Source: JAKFWI01 sp031399165
Lineage (GTDB): Bacteria > Pseudomonadota > Alphaproteobacteria > Caulobacterales > Aquidulcibacteraceae
DNA length: 64,000 bases
Direction of reading: 5' to 3'
Assembly: GCA_031399165.1 (NCBI GenBank)
Contig: JANNOO010000041.1
Location: 3,488-67,487 of the forward strand
Part shown: positions 26,211 to 34,900 of the stretch, piece by piece
Layout of the letters: every line of letters begins with the position of its first letter
Position numbering within the stretch: the stretch's first letter is position 1
Position numbers and translations under genes: made by a program
The notes under the pieces: generated by a model
Seen by the model: the letters and a program-made list of their open reading frames with translations, nothing else
Told to the model about the DNA's origin: nothing
Database searches by the model: none

Positions 26211-26636
26211 ATGCGCGCGCGCGCTTTCTTGACACCAGCGGCGGCGTTAACGGCGATGCTGTTCGCGGCAACGCCAGCCATGGCGCACCACTCCTTCTCC
26301 ATGTTCGACGGCAAGCAGTGCCGCCAGATCAGCGGCGTGGTACGGATGTTCGAATGGACCTATCCGCACAGCTGGTTGTGGATTAACGCGGACGACAAGA
26401 AGGCAAAGGGCGGCGTTTCCGTTTGGGGTTTCGAGGGAGGCGCGCCCGGCGACCTAAACCGCATGGTCGGCTTCCAAAAATCCTGGATCAAACCCGGCGA
26501 CAAGGTGACGGTTTGGTTCAACCCCATGCGCAACGGCAAAAACGGGGGCTTTGCATCCGTGTTGAAATTTGCGGACGGACGAACGCTCCAGATGCTTCCA
26601 AGCAAACCGTGCGCGGCCATGGCAAAGGGTGCCTAG
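26211..26636 (+). CDS. DUF6152-like secreted protein
   Basis: A 141-residue exported protein: signal peptide at about 1-25 (ending PAMA|HH), then HHSFSMFDGKQCRQISGVVRMFEWTYPHSWLWI, in which HHSF and the PH-x-W motif mark the DUF6152 family, a small OB-like beta fold. GGAGG lies 8 bases before the ATG. It partners the lipoprotein gene upstream. Its stop codon overlaps the convergent Hsp70-like gene's stop through the palindrome CTAG (26633-26636). Confidence 0.75.
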   Translation: MRARAFLTPAAALTAMLFAATPAMAHHSFSMFDGKQCRQISGVVRMFEWTYPHSWLWINADDKKAKGGVSVWGFEGGAPGDLNRMVGFQKSWIKPGDKVTVWFNPMRNGKNGGFASVLKFADGRTLQMLPSKPCAAMAKGA

Positions 26637-28006
26637 CTCGCCAGAGCGCGCTGGCGCGGCCGCGAAATCAGCGATTCCGGCGCCAGCACGCCGCCCGCGG
26701 CGATGCTGATCTGCGGGAACACCGGCACGAGCTGGCCGCCGAAATGATCGGCATGCGCCCATTTCGGCGCCAGCGGCGCGATGTGAACATGCGGATTGAG
26801 TTTTCCAGCGGGCTTCGTATCGCGCGCCATGGCGTGCAGGAACGGCAGGCTGGCGCCGCCGCCGGCGAACACCACGTCTATATCGCGCATGTTGTGATGG
26901 GCGCTGATCCGCGCGACATTGCTGAGCGTGATGGCGTAGGCGTCGCGCACCTGCGCGATGGCGAGCTTGAAATCGTCCTGCTTCATCACGTCCTTGACGT
27001 TGAGCGAGATGATCTTGCGATCATAACGCACCGCGCACTTACCGGATTTGAACAACGCTTCCTTCAGCTCGCGCACCTGCGGCGACAGCGTTCGCCATAG
27101 CGCCAGCTGCGCGCTATCGCCCCGCACGTGCCGCGCGCGCGACAGCATCGCGTTCATCAGCACGCGGTCAATTACGTCGCCGGCGACATCGACGGTGCGC
27201 CGCGCGGGCACGATTTCCTCGATCAATTCCTCTGTGCGCAGGCGATAGCCGCCCATATCCGTTGTGCCGGCGCCGATATCGATCACCAGCATATGCCGCG
27301 CGGAAGGGGCGCGGTCGGCCAACCGGCAGGCCGCCACCGCAGCCGCCTCGAACACCACGCCATCCACCCGGCTCTGCAATTGCGCGGTTTGCGCGCGCAT
27401 CAGCGTTTCAAGCGCGAGGTCGACGCTGAGGCCTGCTTCATCTTCAATATGCGGCCCGATGGCCTGGCAGACATAGCCAGCCTCATCCATGAGCCGCGGA
27501 ATATAGCGATGGCGCTCCTCATCCTCGGCCCCGCCCCAGGCCGGATGCGTGTAACGCAGCCGCGCATGGGCAATGCCCGAGATCGCCGGATCGGCGCGAT
27601 GGCCGCGCTCGATGCGCAACAACAGAAACGCGAAATACAACACCAGCAGATCGCGCAGCGTGAAGCGCCGCTGCGGATCGATGCGTCTGGGCGCCCGCGC
27701 TTCAAGCGCGCGCCCCAAATCACGCGCGGCCAGCAATGTTTTGAACGAGGAAAACGCCTGACGGTCTTTTGAAGGATCAATCGCCAGCGCGCGGCGCCAC
27801 GCTTCGTCGCCAAAAAACACCCGCTGCTCATCGACAAAGAGAACCGAGCGCAGGATCAGCGGGCTGACCCGATCGCCGGCGGACAGAAGCAGCGGCCGGA
27901 TGTGCGCCGCATCGGCGTAGCCGTCCTCGTTTTGCGCCAACGCTACGGCCTTGGACCAGGCTGTGCCGAAGTCGATGCAGATCGTGAGGCCGGCCGCGTT
28001 TGGCAT
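26633..28006 (-). CDS. Hsp70-like (actin-fold) ATPase
   Basis: A 457-residue protein carrying the sugar-kinase/Hsp70/actin ATPase motifs: phosphate 1 IDFGTAWSK (11-19), phosphate 2 VIDIGAGTTDMGGY (241-254) and the adenosine motif VVFAGGGASLPF (about 390). There is no DnaK-type substrate-binding beta domain after the ATPase; the C-terminus is short. It is unlike DnaK, HscA and MreB in length and in the hydrophobic stretch LLVLYFAFLLL (120-130). The start overlaps the stop of the 153-residue gene upstream (TAATG), so the two are coupled. Location at the end of the Wzc operon suggests a chaperone or scaffold in polysaccharide export; this is inference. Confidence 0.8.
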   Translation of the reverse strand: MPNAAGLTICIDFGTAWSKAVALAQNEDGYADAAHIRPLLLSAGDRVSPLILRSVLFVDEQRVFFGDEAWRRALAIDPSKDRQAFSSFKTLLAARDLGRALEARAPRRIDPQRRFTLRDLLVLYFAFLLLRIERGHRADPAISGIAHARLRYTHPAWGGAEDEERHRYIPRLMDEAGYVCQAIGPHIEDEAGLSVDLALETLMRAQTAQLQSRVDGVVFEAAAVAACRLADRAPSARHMLVIDIGAGTTDMGGYRLRTEELIEEIVPARRTVDVAGDVIDRVLMNAMLSRARHVRGDSAQLALWRTLSPQVRELKEALFKSGKCAVRYDRKIISLNVKDVMKQDDFKLAIAQVRDAYAITLSNVARISAHHNMRDIDVVFAGGGASLPFLHAMARDTKPAGKLNPHVHIAPLAPKWAHADHFGGQLVPVFPQISIAAGGVLAPESLISRPRQRALAS

Positions 28007-28467
28007 TAAGCGTCCTTCCCCCGCTTCCGGCGCGCAGGCGCTTTGCCGGGCTTCGCCGCACCGCGCTTGAGCGCGACATCGGCTTTCACAATAACCGCGC
28101 CGCCATGTTGGGCGATCACGCCAGGCGCCACGATCCTTACCGGCGCGCCGCGCGGCGGCTCCACGCTAATTGCTGCATGATGGTGTGCGTCATATTTGGT
28201 TTCATCGCCGATCGCGCCTTGCAACTTCAAACCGCGCTGGTCCCCCGCCAGCGTCAATGATTGACCGACGAGCGAGCATTGATCGAGCAGCGCTTCTAGT
28301 TTTTCGGCGGCGCCGGCATTGGCGCGAATAGCTTTCGTGCGGCTGAGCGCGCGCAGACCCTGCTCCAGCACGGCGGTTTCGCGCCACCCGCGCGCGAGCG
28401 CGCCGTCGGCCAAACTCCAGCCGTGTTCAGCCAAAACACCCGCGAGAGAAGGCAGCGCCTCAGGCAT
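28006..28467 (-). CDS. unknown small protein coupled to the Hsp70-like ATPase
   Basis: A 153-residue protein with no family I recognise. The N-terminal half is helical (LAGVLAEHGWSLADGALARG, EQGLRALSRTKAIRAN). The middle looks like beta-strands (LKLQGAIGDETKYDAHHHAAISVEPPRG) and the C-terminus is a basic tail (PGKAPARRKRGKDA). ATG 28467 overlaps the preceding kinase-like gene by eight bases (ATGCCTGA), and its TAA overlaps the next ATG. Such double coupling suggests a stoichiometric partner of the Hsp70-like protein. Confidence 0.65.
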   Translation of the reverse strand: MPEALPSLAGVLAEHGWSLADGALARGWRETAVLEQGLRALSRTKAIRANAGAAEKLEALLDQCSLVGQSLTLAGDQRGLKLQGAIGDETKYDAHHHAAISVEPPRGAPVRIVAPGVIAQHGGAVIVKADVALKRGAAKPGKAPARRKRGKDA

Positions 28468-29476
28468 AGTGCGCACGCCCCGAAGACTGCCTTGTGATGC
28501 TCATGCGCTCTCGCGCGGGACGCGGCACACGATTGAGGATGATGCCCGTTGGCAGCGGCAGGCCAAGTTTGCCGATTATGGCGCCAGCGCTTTCCACGGC
28601 GCCTGCGGACGTGCGCCCCCAATACACCACGAGCAGAACGCCATCCGCCGCGCGCGCGATCATGCGCGTGTCAACCGAGCTAAGCACGGGGGGGCAATCG
28701 AGGATGACGCAATCATAGTCGCGCTTGAGTTTTTCGATCAGATCAAAAAATTGCCGGCCGGCGAACAATTCGCGGAACAAGTGGCCGCGCGTCGCCGGCA
28801 GCACCGCGGTGTCGTGTTCGTCATCAATGTGAAGCGCGGCCTCCAGCGTGGCCTTGCCGGACACCGCCTCCCATACGCCCAATTCCGGCGTCAGGCCCAA
28901 ACTATTCGTCAGCGTGCGCTGACGCAGATCGCAATCGACAACCACGATGCGTTCGCCATGTGCGGACATCGTGCGCGCAAGCCCCAGCGCCACAGTGGTG
29001 GCGCCTTCTTTCGGCGCCGCCGAAGCGACGGCGAGCACCTTCCCAGCGCCGCGATGTGAACGGCCCGCTACGTGATGAATCTTGCGGAAAGACTCGGCGA
29101 CGCGCGAAGACGGCTTTTCGAGGATGTAGCCGAACACGCTCCGCCGGTCCGGCGGCAGAAGCCGAAAATCGGACCGCCCGAGATTTTCGATGGTGGCGAT
29201 GCTGTGCGCGCCGATGCGGCGATGTATGTCTTCAGGCGAGCGTATCTTGGCGCGCATGCTGACACTGAGGCGCGCGACGCAATAGGCCAGAAGCAAACCA
29301 AGCGCCGCGAACGCCCAGATGCGTTGATCTGGCCAGAAAAAGACCGCGCCAATGACGACAGGCGCCACGACGACCGCAAGGATTGCGAATTCCAGGGCAT
29401 ACAGGCGCGATCGCGTACGCCGTCTGCGCTCAGCGCGCCTCGGCGTCCCTTCCCTGTTCAAACGCGGCGCTGTCAT
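28460..29476 (-). CDS. BY-kinase-like (CpsD/Wzc kinase domain) protein with altered Walker A
   Basis: A 338-residue protein with a basic N-terminus, two close TM helices (about 25-70) and a C-terminal P-loop domain like those of bacterial tyrosine kinases. Walker A' (RIVVVDCDLRQ) and Walker B (DCVILDCPPVLSSVDTRM) are intact. The Walker A reads SAAPKEGATTVALGLA, with Ala where the nucleotide-binding Lys of EGKTT should be. The C-terminus has one Tyr (RAHYA) instead of a Tyr cluster. It is likely a non-canonical or inactive partner of Wzc, encoded two genes upstream. Start 29476 (AAAGG upstream) is preferred over 29536. Confidence 0.82.
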   Translation of the reverse strand: MTAPRLNREGTPRRAERRRRTRSRLYALEFAILAVVVAPVVIGAVFFWPDQRIWAFAALGLLLAYCVARLSVSMRAKIRSPEDIHRRIGAHSIATIENLGRSDFRLLPPDRRSVFGYILEKPSSRVAESFRKIHHVAGRSHRGAGKVLAVASAAPKEGATTVALGLARTMSAHGERIVVVDCDLRQRTLTNSLGLTPELGVWEAVSGKATLEAALHIDDEHDTAVLPATRGHLFRELFAGRQFFDLIEKLKRDYDCVILDCPPVLSSVDTRMIARAADGVLLVVYWGRTSAGAVESAGAIIGKLGLPLPTGIILNRVPRPARERMSITRQSSGRAHYA

Positions 29477-29548
29477 AAGCTTACCTTTGCCGGAGGGACC
29501 ATAGCGGCGGCGCGTGACCGGGAAAAGCGCCCGCATCGTTCGCGCGAT

Positions 29549-30235
29549 TTAGCCTTGAGCCCCGCGGCAAGCGCCATCGGCCAGGACCTGGTCCAGCGCC
29601 AGGGCGAGGCCAGCATCTGCTGCCCCGAAGCGCAAGCGCTGCATGCGGGCCCGGTCGGCGGCGCCGCGGCCAGCAAGAACGCAGGCTTCGCCAGCGACGC
29701 GGCGTTGGGTGGCCGCATCGAGTTCCATCCATGCGCGGCCAGCGGCCTCAAGGCGGCGATGGCCGAATATGTCCGAGGCGGCGTCAAGATCGTAAGACCG
29801 CGCCAGCGCCCCCGCGGCGGGCTTGCGCTCGCCAGCCAAGGCCAGAACCAGCGCAAGCCGCGCCTGGACGCTTCCATCGTTCGGCGCGAAGGCGGCGGCC
29901 TGCGTGGAGGCCTCAACCGACGCGTTCAATAGTTTTGACCGCGCCGCCTCGGAGGCGCTGAGCGCCTGGCGCAACAGCGCCTCGGCGCGCGCGCTCCATA
30001 GGCGCGGATCGTTCGGCGTAAATCCCAGGCCTGCATCGACATAGTCGAGCGCCTCGACGAGCGCTTTATCGCGCGCCGCACCCGCCTCAGCCTGCGTCGC
30101 CACGCGCAAGGCGTTGTCGGCGTAGACCGCTTCGTAGCCGCCCAGCAATGCGCCGCCCTTAGCCACGAGGATGGCTATCGCAAAAGCGAGCAGCGCCAGT
30201 GAAAGGCCGGCGCGCCAGAGCGCGCTAACGGACAT
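29549..30235 (-). CDS. membrane-anchored TPR-like protein
   Basis: A 228-residue protein with an N-terminal TM helix (about 8-28, GLSLALLAFAIAILVAKGGA). Ala/Arg-rich helical repeats follow, with TPR-like phrases such as ALDYVDAGLGFTPNDPRLWSARAEALLR and AAAFAPNDGSVQARLALVLALAG (spaced about 55 residues). Its ATG lies inside the wzc end (11-base overlap), so it is translationally coupled to Wzc. Comparable small TPR proteins occur in alphaproteobacterial exopolysaccharide operons; the function is unknown, probably complex assembly in the periplasm. Confidence 0.65.
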   Translation of the reverse strand: MSVSALWRAGLSLALLAFAIAILVAKGGALLGGYEAVYADNALRVATQAEAGAARDKALVEALDYVDAGLGFTPNDPRLWSARAEALLRQALSASEAARSKLLNASVEASTQAAAFAPNDGSVQARLALVLALAGERKPAAGALARSYDLDAASDIFGHRRLEAAGRAWMELDAATQRRVAGEACVLAGRGAADRARMQRLRFGAADAGLALALDQVLADGACRGAQG

Positions 30236-32453
30236 AATAGGTTTGGTAGAGCTCGCTGTAATTGTCCGGACGGTCGTCGATCAGACGGGCCATCAGGCTG
30301 GAATTGACGCCCGCGAGCACCACGCCGCCAATATCGGCGCCATGTGCGCGCAATTGCTCGACCGCGCTGCGGACAGCCGAATGCCGCGTGCGCGCCCAGC
30401 GCACCACCAACAGCACCGAATCCGCCAGCGGGCTCAGCATGCGGGTATCAGCCAGAGGCAGAACCGGCGCGGTATCAAGGATCACGACCTCGTAACGGTT
30501 GCGCAATTCCTCGATCAGTTCGCGCATAGCAGTCGAGTTGAACAAATCGCGCGGCGTGAACTCAGCCTGCGCCAGTGGCAGAATATCAGCGCCCGAACCC
30601 ACATCCTTCTGGATTACGTCTTCCAGGCGCGCGGTGCCGAACAGCAGTTCGGTCAGGCCATGTTCGACATCGAGGCCCAGCGCGTGCGTGGCGCTGCGGC
30701 GGCGAAGGTCGCAATCGACCACGATCGTCTTGGAGCCGGCGAGCGCGGATATCCGCGCCAGCGCGAGCGCCGTCGTGGTCTTGCCTTCATCTGGCAGCGC
30801 CGAGGTGACGGCCAGAACGCGCACGGGGCGATCGGGGCTGGAGAAGAACAGGCTGGCGCGCACGCCGCGCAGCGCTTCGCCAAAGGCCGAGAGCGGACGG
30901 CGCAGCACGTAGCTTTCCGGCGGCACCATTTCCATATCGACCATGCGCGTGCGCTTATCGAGATAAGGCAGAGCGCCAAGGCAGGTGAGGCGCAGGCGAT
31001 CTTGCACATCCTGCGCGCTGCGCAGGCTTTGCTCGAAAAACTCAAGCAGCAAGGCCAGCAACGCGCCGAGCGCCAGGCCAAGAACCAGACCGATCGCCAG
31101 ATTCAATTGCGTTTGCGGCGAAGACGGCTCCGTCGGTTGCGAAGCGCGCGAAACGATGCGCGCATCCGGCTGCTCGGCCCCGCCCTGTTCGGCGATCTGC
31201 TTGGATCGGCTGAGGAAGCCTTCATAGAGCGTCTTGCTGGCTTCGGCGTCGCGTTCGAGTTCGCGCAGCTTCACCGCGCCGACATTGTTGGCCGCCAGAT
31301 CGGTCTGTTGCAGGCCAAGGCTGCCCGAGATCGAGCCGACTCGATTGCGTGCGATTTCGACTTCGTTGCGCAGCGAGGCGACGATCCGCGATACTTCCTG
31401 ATCAATGCGCTTGGCGTTGTCGGCTTCTTCTTCGGCGACGCGCCGCATTTCAGGGTGCCGCGGGCCATACTTTGCCGTGATCTCCGCTCTGCGGCGGGCG
31501 ATATCGGCTTGCTTCTCGCGCAGGTTGGCGATGACCACCGAGCCGAGGGCTTCGGCAGCCGTATCTGCGTTGTCGCCGCGGGCAAGCGCCGATTCGACGG
31601 AGCGCAGCCGCGCTTCACGCTCAGCCAGATCGGCTCTCGCGCCCACCATTTGCAGGTTGAGGTTCGAGATCGCCTGCTCGGTCAGCGTGGAGCCGGAAGC
31701 GCTCAACAGCCCGTTCTGGGCGCGGTAAACTTCGACCTGGCGTTCCTTGGCCTGCACTTCCTGGCGCAATACGTCGAGCCGGTTCGCCAGCCATTCGTTG
31801 GCGCGGGCGATCGTGTCGTATTTGTTTTCCAATTGGCTCGTCAGGTAAAGTTCGGCGAACGAATTGGCGATCTGCGCGGCCTTGGCCGGCGATTCCGACG
31901 TGACCGATATTTGCAGAATGTAAGTCAGCCCCACGCGCCTTACGTCGCGGCGCTTCATGAGCCTGTTGATCACCTGCTCGCGCGCGGCGCTTCGATTGCG
32001 GGCTTTTTCCAGCGCCGACGGCGCGGGCGACAGTCTCAGCATATCAGAGATGCGGCCGAAAATGCCGGCGTTGGCGGGCGGATTGAATTCGGGATCATCG
32101 ATCAGGTTGAGATTATCGACAACGCGGGCGATGAGCGTGCGCGACGACAATATCTGCGTTTCGGTATCGACAGCGCCCGCATCGGGCGCCGCGCCGGTCA
32201 CTGCCGTCTCGATACTGCCGAGCATGTTCTGGCGCTGCAGATCGAGCTGCACGTCGGCCGTGGCCGTGTACATCTTCGTTGCCGACGCCGTGATGAACGC
32301 GACAGCCAGGAACACTAAAGCGGCGGTCAGCATCACAACCCACAGACGGCGGCGGAACATGTCCACCATCCGGGTCATTTCGCTTTCGCCCGGCGTGCTT
32401 TCCTTTACGGCAGCAGAAAAAATATCGAACTGCCGAGTGCCTGTGTCACCCAT
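30225..32453 (-). CDS. wzc: polysaccharide co-polymerase / tyrosine autokinase (Wzc family)
   Basis: A 742-residue inner-membrane protein. The Wzz-type N-terminal TM lies at about residues 35-58. A long periplasmic coiled coil (about 60-430) includes the GNVR-like region, TM2 lies near 440-460, and the cytoplasmic BY-kinase domain (about 540-725) has Walker A SALPDEGKTTTALALA, Walker A' TIVVDCDLRRR and Walker B VVILDTAPVLPLADTR. The tail carries the phosphorylatable cluster NYSELYQTYYVR. It sets chain length and gates export with the outer-membrane protein encoded upstream. ATG 32453 is chosen because GGAGACAGGGAA precedes it. Confidence 0.93.
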   Translation of the reverse strand: MGDTGTRQFDIFSAAVKESTPGESEMTRMVDMFRRRLWVVMLTAALVFLAVAFITASATKMYTATADVQLDLQRQNMLGSIETAVTGAAPDAGAVDTETQILSSRTLIARVVDNLNLIDDPEFNPPANAGIFGRISDMLRLSPAPSALEKARNRSAAREQVINRLMKRRDVRRVGLTYILQISVTSESPAKAAQIANSFAELYLTSQLENKYDTIARANEWLANRLDVLRQEVQAKERQVEVYRAQNGLLSASGSTLTEQAISNLNLQMVGARADLAEREARLRSVESALARGDNADTAAEALGSVVIANLREKQADIARRRAEITAKYGPRHPEMRRVAEEEADNAKRIDQEVSRIVASLRNEVEIARNRVGSISGSLGLQQTDLAANNVGAVKLRELERDAEASKTLYEGFLSRSKQIAEQGGAEQPDARIVSRASQPTEPSSPQTQLNLAIGLVLGLALGALLALLLEFFEQSLRSAQDVQDRLRLTCLGALPYLDKRTRMVDMEMVPPESYVLRRPLSAFGEALRGVRASLFFSSPDRPVRVLAVTSALPDEGKTTTALALARISALAGSKTIVVDCDLRRRSATHALGLDVEHGLTELLFGTARLEDVIQKDVGSGADILPLAQAEFTPRDLFNSTAMRELIEELRNRYEVVILDTAPVLPLADTRMLSPLADSVLLVVRWARTRHSAVRSAVEQLRAHGADIGGVVLAGVNSSLMARLIDDRPDNYSELYQTYYVR

Positions 32454-32508
32454 TTCCCTGTCTCCTCGGAGCATTTTGCTCCGGTCTCGGTCCTGAACTT
32501 AAGCTGTT

Positions 32509-33765
32509 TTACAGCTTAAGAGTTAGCGATATCAGGAACCTATTGATATTGTAGTCACGGTCGCGCTGCAGACCTTCTGACTTAAAGTCCGTGTAGTAAT
32601 AGTGAGCGCCGAGCGTGGCGTAACGGTTAAGCAGATAGCGCGCGCCCAGATCTCCTTGAAACACATCGTCCGACCGATCGATGCCTTCGTACTCGTCGCT
32701 CCCCCCGCCAACACCAGCGGTTAGCAGAACGTTGCGCAACAATTCGTGATCAACACGCGCTTCAGCGCGCGTCGCGATCTTGCCGGCCGCAGCCACGAAA
32801 TCGAGGCCGGTTTCCTCGACCGCGCGCCTGGCGGACAGCTTGATCGTGGTGAGGCGCGTGATGAAATATTCGAGGTTGCCGTTCACCGCCAAACCATCGA
32901 CCGAAAGATTGGTGTTATCCCATTCTTCGCTCAGATAACCGACGATCAGTTCGCCGCGTATCAGGTTGGTCAGATCGGCGTTGGCGCCGGCCTGAATCGA
33001 GTATCCGGTGGAATCGCGATCGACCAGAGAACCGGGCGGCGGCAGATCGTATTCGTTCTGGCTGGTCTGGCCTTGGAGCACGAGCGCCGCTGACGGGGTG
33101 AGGGCGTATTCCAGCCGCACCGTCTGAAGCGCTTCGGAGTGATCGCGGTATTGCTGCGAGATGATAGCGCCCGCGGCGTTGAAAACGTTATCGTAATCGT
33201 AGTCAGTGATTTCGGCGCGTCCCGAAACGCGGAGGCGATTGAACGTGTAGAGGCCGTAGCCGTACACGTTTTGCATGTCGAACTCGACCGGCTTGGTTGC
33301 TGCGCCGGGCTGATCCGGGCTGGTGCGCGGCTCAAAGCCCTGGAAGTAAGAACCGCCAGCGCCGAGGTTTGCGTCGCGCCCGACATCCAGCCGGAAATCG
33401 CCGCTCGCGTTCAAATTTGTGTAATCTTCGTTCTCGAAATCCTGATAAAGTCCGCTCGTGGAATCGGCGTGAAGCCGGAGCGCGTGGCGCGACCAATCCG
33501 ATGCGAGGGAAACCGCCGGCGACACGGTGAAGATTATATCTTCCTGGGCGGCCGTTTGGGTTGCAAAGACGTTGTCGTTGGTTTCGGCGCCGAGCGTCAG
33601 CGTCGGCAAAAGCTCGAATGAGCCAAGGCGGATGCCAAGCGGATCATATTCCGGGCGCGGGCGCTCGGTTACTGATTCATTCTTACCGCGATTGATCGGC
33701 GCTTGCGCGTTGGCGGCCTGCGCGACCGAAACGAAGGCCGTGGCGGCCAGTAGAATGACTCTCAT
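32509..33765 (-). CDS. outer-membrane beta-barrel protein, VpsM/BBP2_2-like
   Basis: A 418-residue outer-membrane protein: signal peptide at about 1-20 (ending ANAQA), then RPEYDPLGIRLGSFELLPTLTLGAETNDNVFA, the opening typical of the beta-barrel porin-2 family (PF10082) in exopolysaccharide loci. Many alternating strands follow, ending in the C-terminal strand FLISLTLKL. It is the likely outer-membrane pore or chain-binding protein for the polymer handled by Wzc. The internal ATG 33765 is preferred over 33855 because it directly precedes the signal peptide. First gene of the minus operon. Confidence 0.85.
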   Translation of the reverse strand: MRVILLAATAFVSVAQAANAQAPINRGKNESVTERPRPEYDPLGIRLGSFELLPTLTLGAETNDNVFATQTAAQEDIIFTVSPAVSLASDWSRHALRLHADSTSGLYQDFENEDYTNLNASGDFRLDVGRDANLGAGGSYFQGFEPRTSPDQPGAATKPVEFDMQNVYGYGLYTFNRLRVSGRAEITDYDYDNVFNAAGAIISQQYRDHSEALQTVRLEYALTPSAALVLQGQTSQNEYDLPPPGSLVDRDSTGYSIQAGANADLTNLIRGELIVGYLSEEWDNTNLSVDGLAVNGNLEYFITRLTTIKLSARRAVEETGLDFVAAAGKIATRAEARVDHELLRNVLLTAGVGGGSDEYEGIDRSDDVFQGDLGARYLLNRYATLGAHYYYTDFKSEGLQRDRDYNINRFLISLTLKL

Positions 33766-33896
33766 ATGGTATCCCAGCTTTCCCGTTGTACCGGGCCAAA
33801 ACGACGGCCCGGCGTCCCCAAACAGCACTGTTCGCAACCTCGAAGCGTTCATCATCGGCTAGCTAGCGATAATGGCGCCAGCGCCCTTAATGCCGC

Positions 33897-33914
33897 GTGT
33901 TACTTGCAGAACAC
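33897..33914. promoter_or_regulatory. inverted repeat upstream of the export operon
   Basis: Short arms GTGTT and AACAC, separated by 8 bases, lie about 130 bases upstream of the beta-barrel gene. A second GC-rich inverted repeat (CGGGCC/GGCCCG) lies in the leader near 33800. They are weak candidates for an operator and a leader hairpin. Confidence 0.2.
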
Positions 33915-33964
33915 TTAACCACGAACACCTTCCCACCACCATGCAGACGCCAACAGGCGCGTGC

Positions 33965-34861
33965 CTATGCGCGCCGTAACGCCCTCGTTTTGGCGGCCTC
34001 CCCGGTCCCGCCCGTCGCCAGAAAGCGAACCGACTCCGCTTCAAGGATCACCGCCGAGAGTCGGCCAGTGGCGTAAGCGCCGGTATCAAGCGCAATTCGC
34101 CCGCCCTGTTTGACGGCGACCGGCACGGGAGAATGGCCGTGGACAACGACATAGGGCCAGCGTCCGCGGCTGCGCAAAAACGGCTCGCGGATCTCCAGCA
34201 TATCTTCTTCGGTTTGTCGCGCGAGTGGCCGGCCGGGCCGTAACCCGGCATGGACAAACAGATAATCGCCAAGTCTAACAAAGGCTTCCAGATCTTCGAG
34301 GAAGCGAAGGTGGGCCGGAGGCAGGGCCGTTGCAAGCGCCCTGGACAAGCGGACCAAGTCCTCCGGACTGGGCGAACGGGGGACGCCGCTGACGCCGTAG
34401 GAATAAAGGGTCTCGGTCCCGCCCAGCCCCAGCCACCGGGCGCCTGTCTCTGGGCTGGTCAGGAAGCTGAGCATCGCGGCCTCGTGATTGCCGCGCAGAA
34501 AGCGCAGGCCGAACCGGGCCGGCGATAACGACAAGATTAGGTCAATGACCTGACGCGAATGAACGCCGCGATCGACATAATCGCCCAAAAATAAAACTGT
34601 CGGACGACCGGGGCGGTGGCGCTCCTCCTCCTCGATCTGTTTGAGCAACTCGGCCAACAGATCGGCCCGGCCATGAATGTCGCCGATAGCGTAAATGCGC
34701 TGTCCTGCCGGCGCGCACTTTGGCCGTCGCCGCAGCGGCCAAAATGGCGCTTTCGCTTGTCGTGGATCGTTGGCCGGCTCGGGAAGCGTCTTGTGCTGCG
34801 AGGGGGTGGTGCGATTAACTGAAAGCGTGCCGGCGGTGATAACGGACAAGGCGCCCCTCAC
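33965..34861 (-). CDS. PPP-family metallophosphoesterase (Ser/Thr phosphatase-like)
   Basis: A 298-residue calcineurin-like phosphoesterase with the full metal set: YAIGDIHGRADLL, FLGDYVDRGVHS, FLRGNHEAAML, the later FVHAGLRPGRPL, and VVHGHSPVP near the C-terminus. This is the PPP layout of bacterial protein phosphatases and ApaH relatives. The first 50 residues are a low-complexity extension, so the GTG start at 34861 is uncertain. Placement between two polysaccharide gene blocks would allow it to act on regulatory phosphoproteins there, but PPP enzymes prefer Ser/Thr rather than the Tyr cluster of Wzc. Confidence 0.85.
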   Translation of the reverse strand: MRGALSVITAGTLSVNRTTPSQHKTLPEPANDPRQAKAPFWPLRRRPKCAPAGQRIYAIGDIHGRADLLAELLKQIEEEERHRPGRPTVLFLGDYVDRGVHSRQVIDLILSLSPARFGLRFLRGNHEAAMLSFLTSPETGARWLGLGGTETLYSYGVSGVPRSPSPEDLVRLSRALATALPPAHLRFLEDLEAFVRLGDYLFVHAGLRPGRPLARQTEEDMLEIREPFLRSRGRWPYVVVHGHSPVPVAVKQGGRIALDTGAYATGRLSAVILEAESVRFLATGGTGEAAKTRALRRA

Positions 34862-34900
34862 GGTTCTTTTTTAGATACACTGCGCACATAGCAAGAACCG
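34861..34900 (-). promoter_or_regulatory. hairpin overlapping the phosphatase start
   Basis: Eight-base arms CGGTTCTT and AAGAACCG are separated by 24 bases. In the minus-strand transcript the 3' arm covers the AAGA ribosome-site candidate and the first base of the GTG start, so folding could restrict translation. This depends on the GTG at 34861 being the true start. Confidence 0.35.

Noticed and set aside
30171..32318. 715-codon open frame antisense to wzc
   Set aside because: It mirrors wzc codon structure in high-GC DNA. The translation is Arg/His/Gln-rich without family motifs, whereas the minus strand encodes an unmistakable Wzc.
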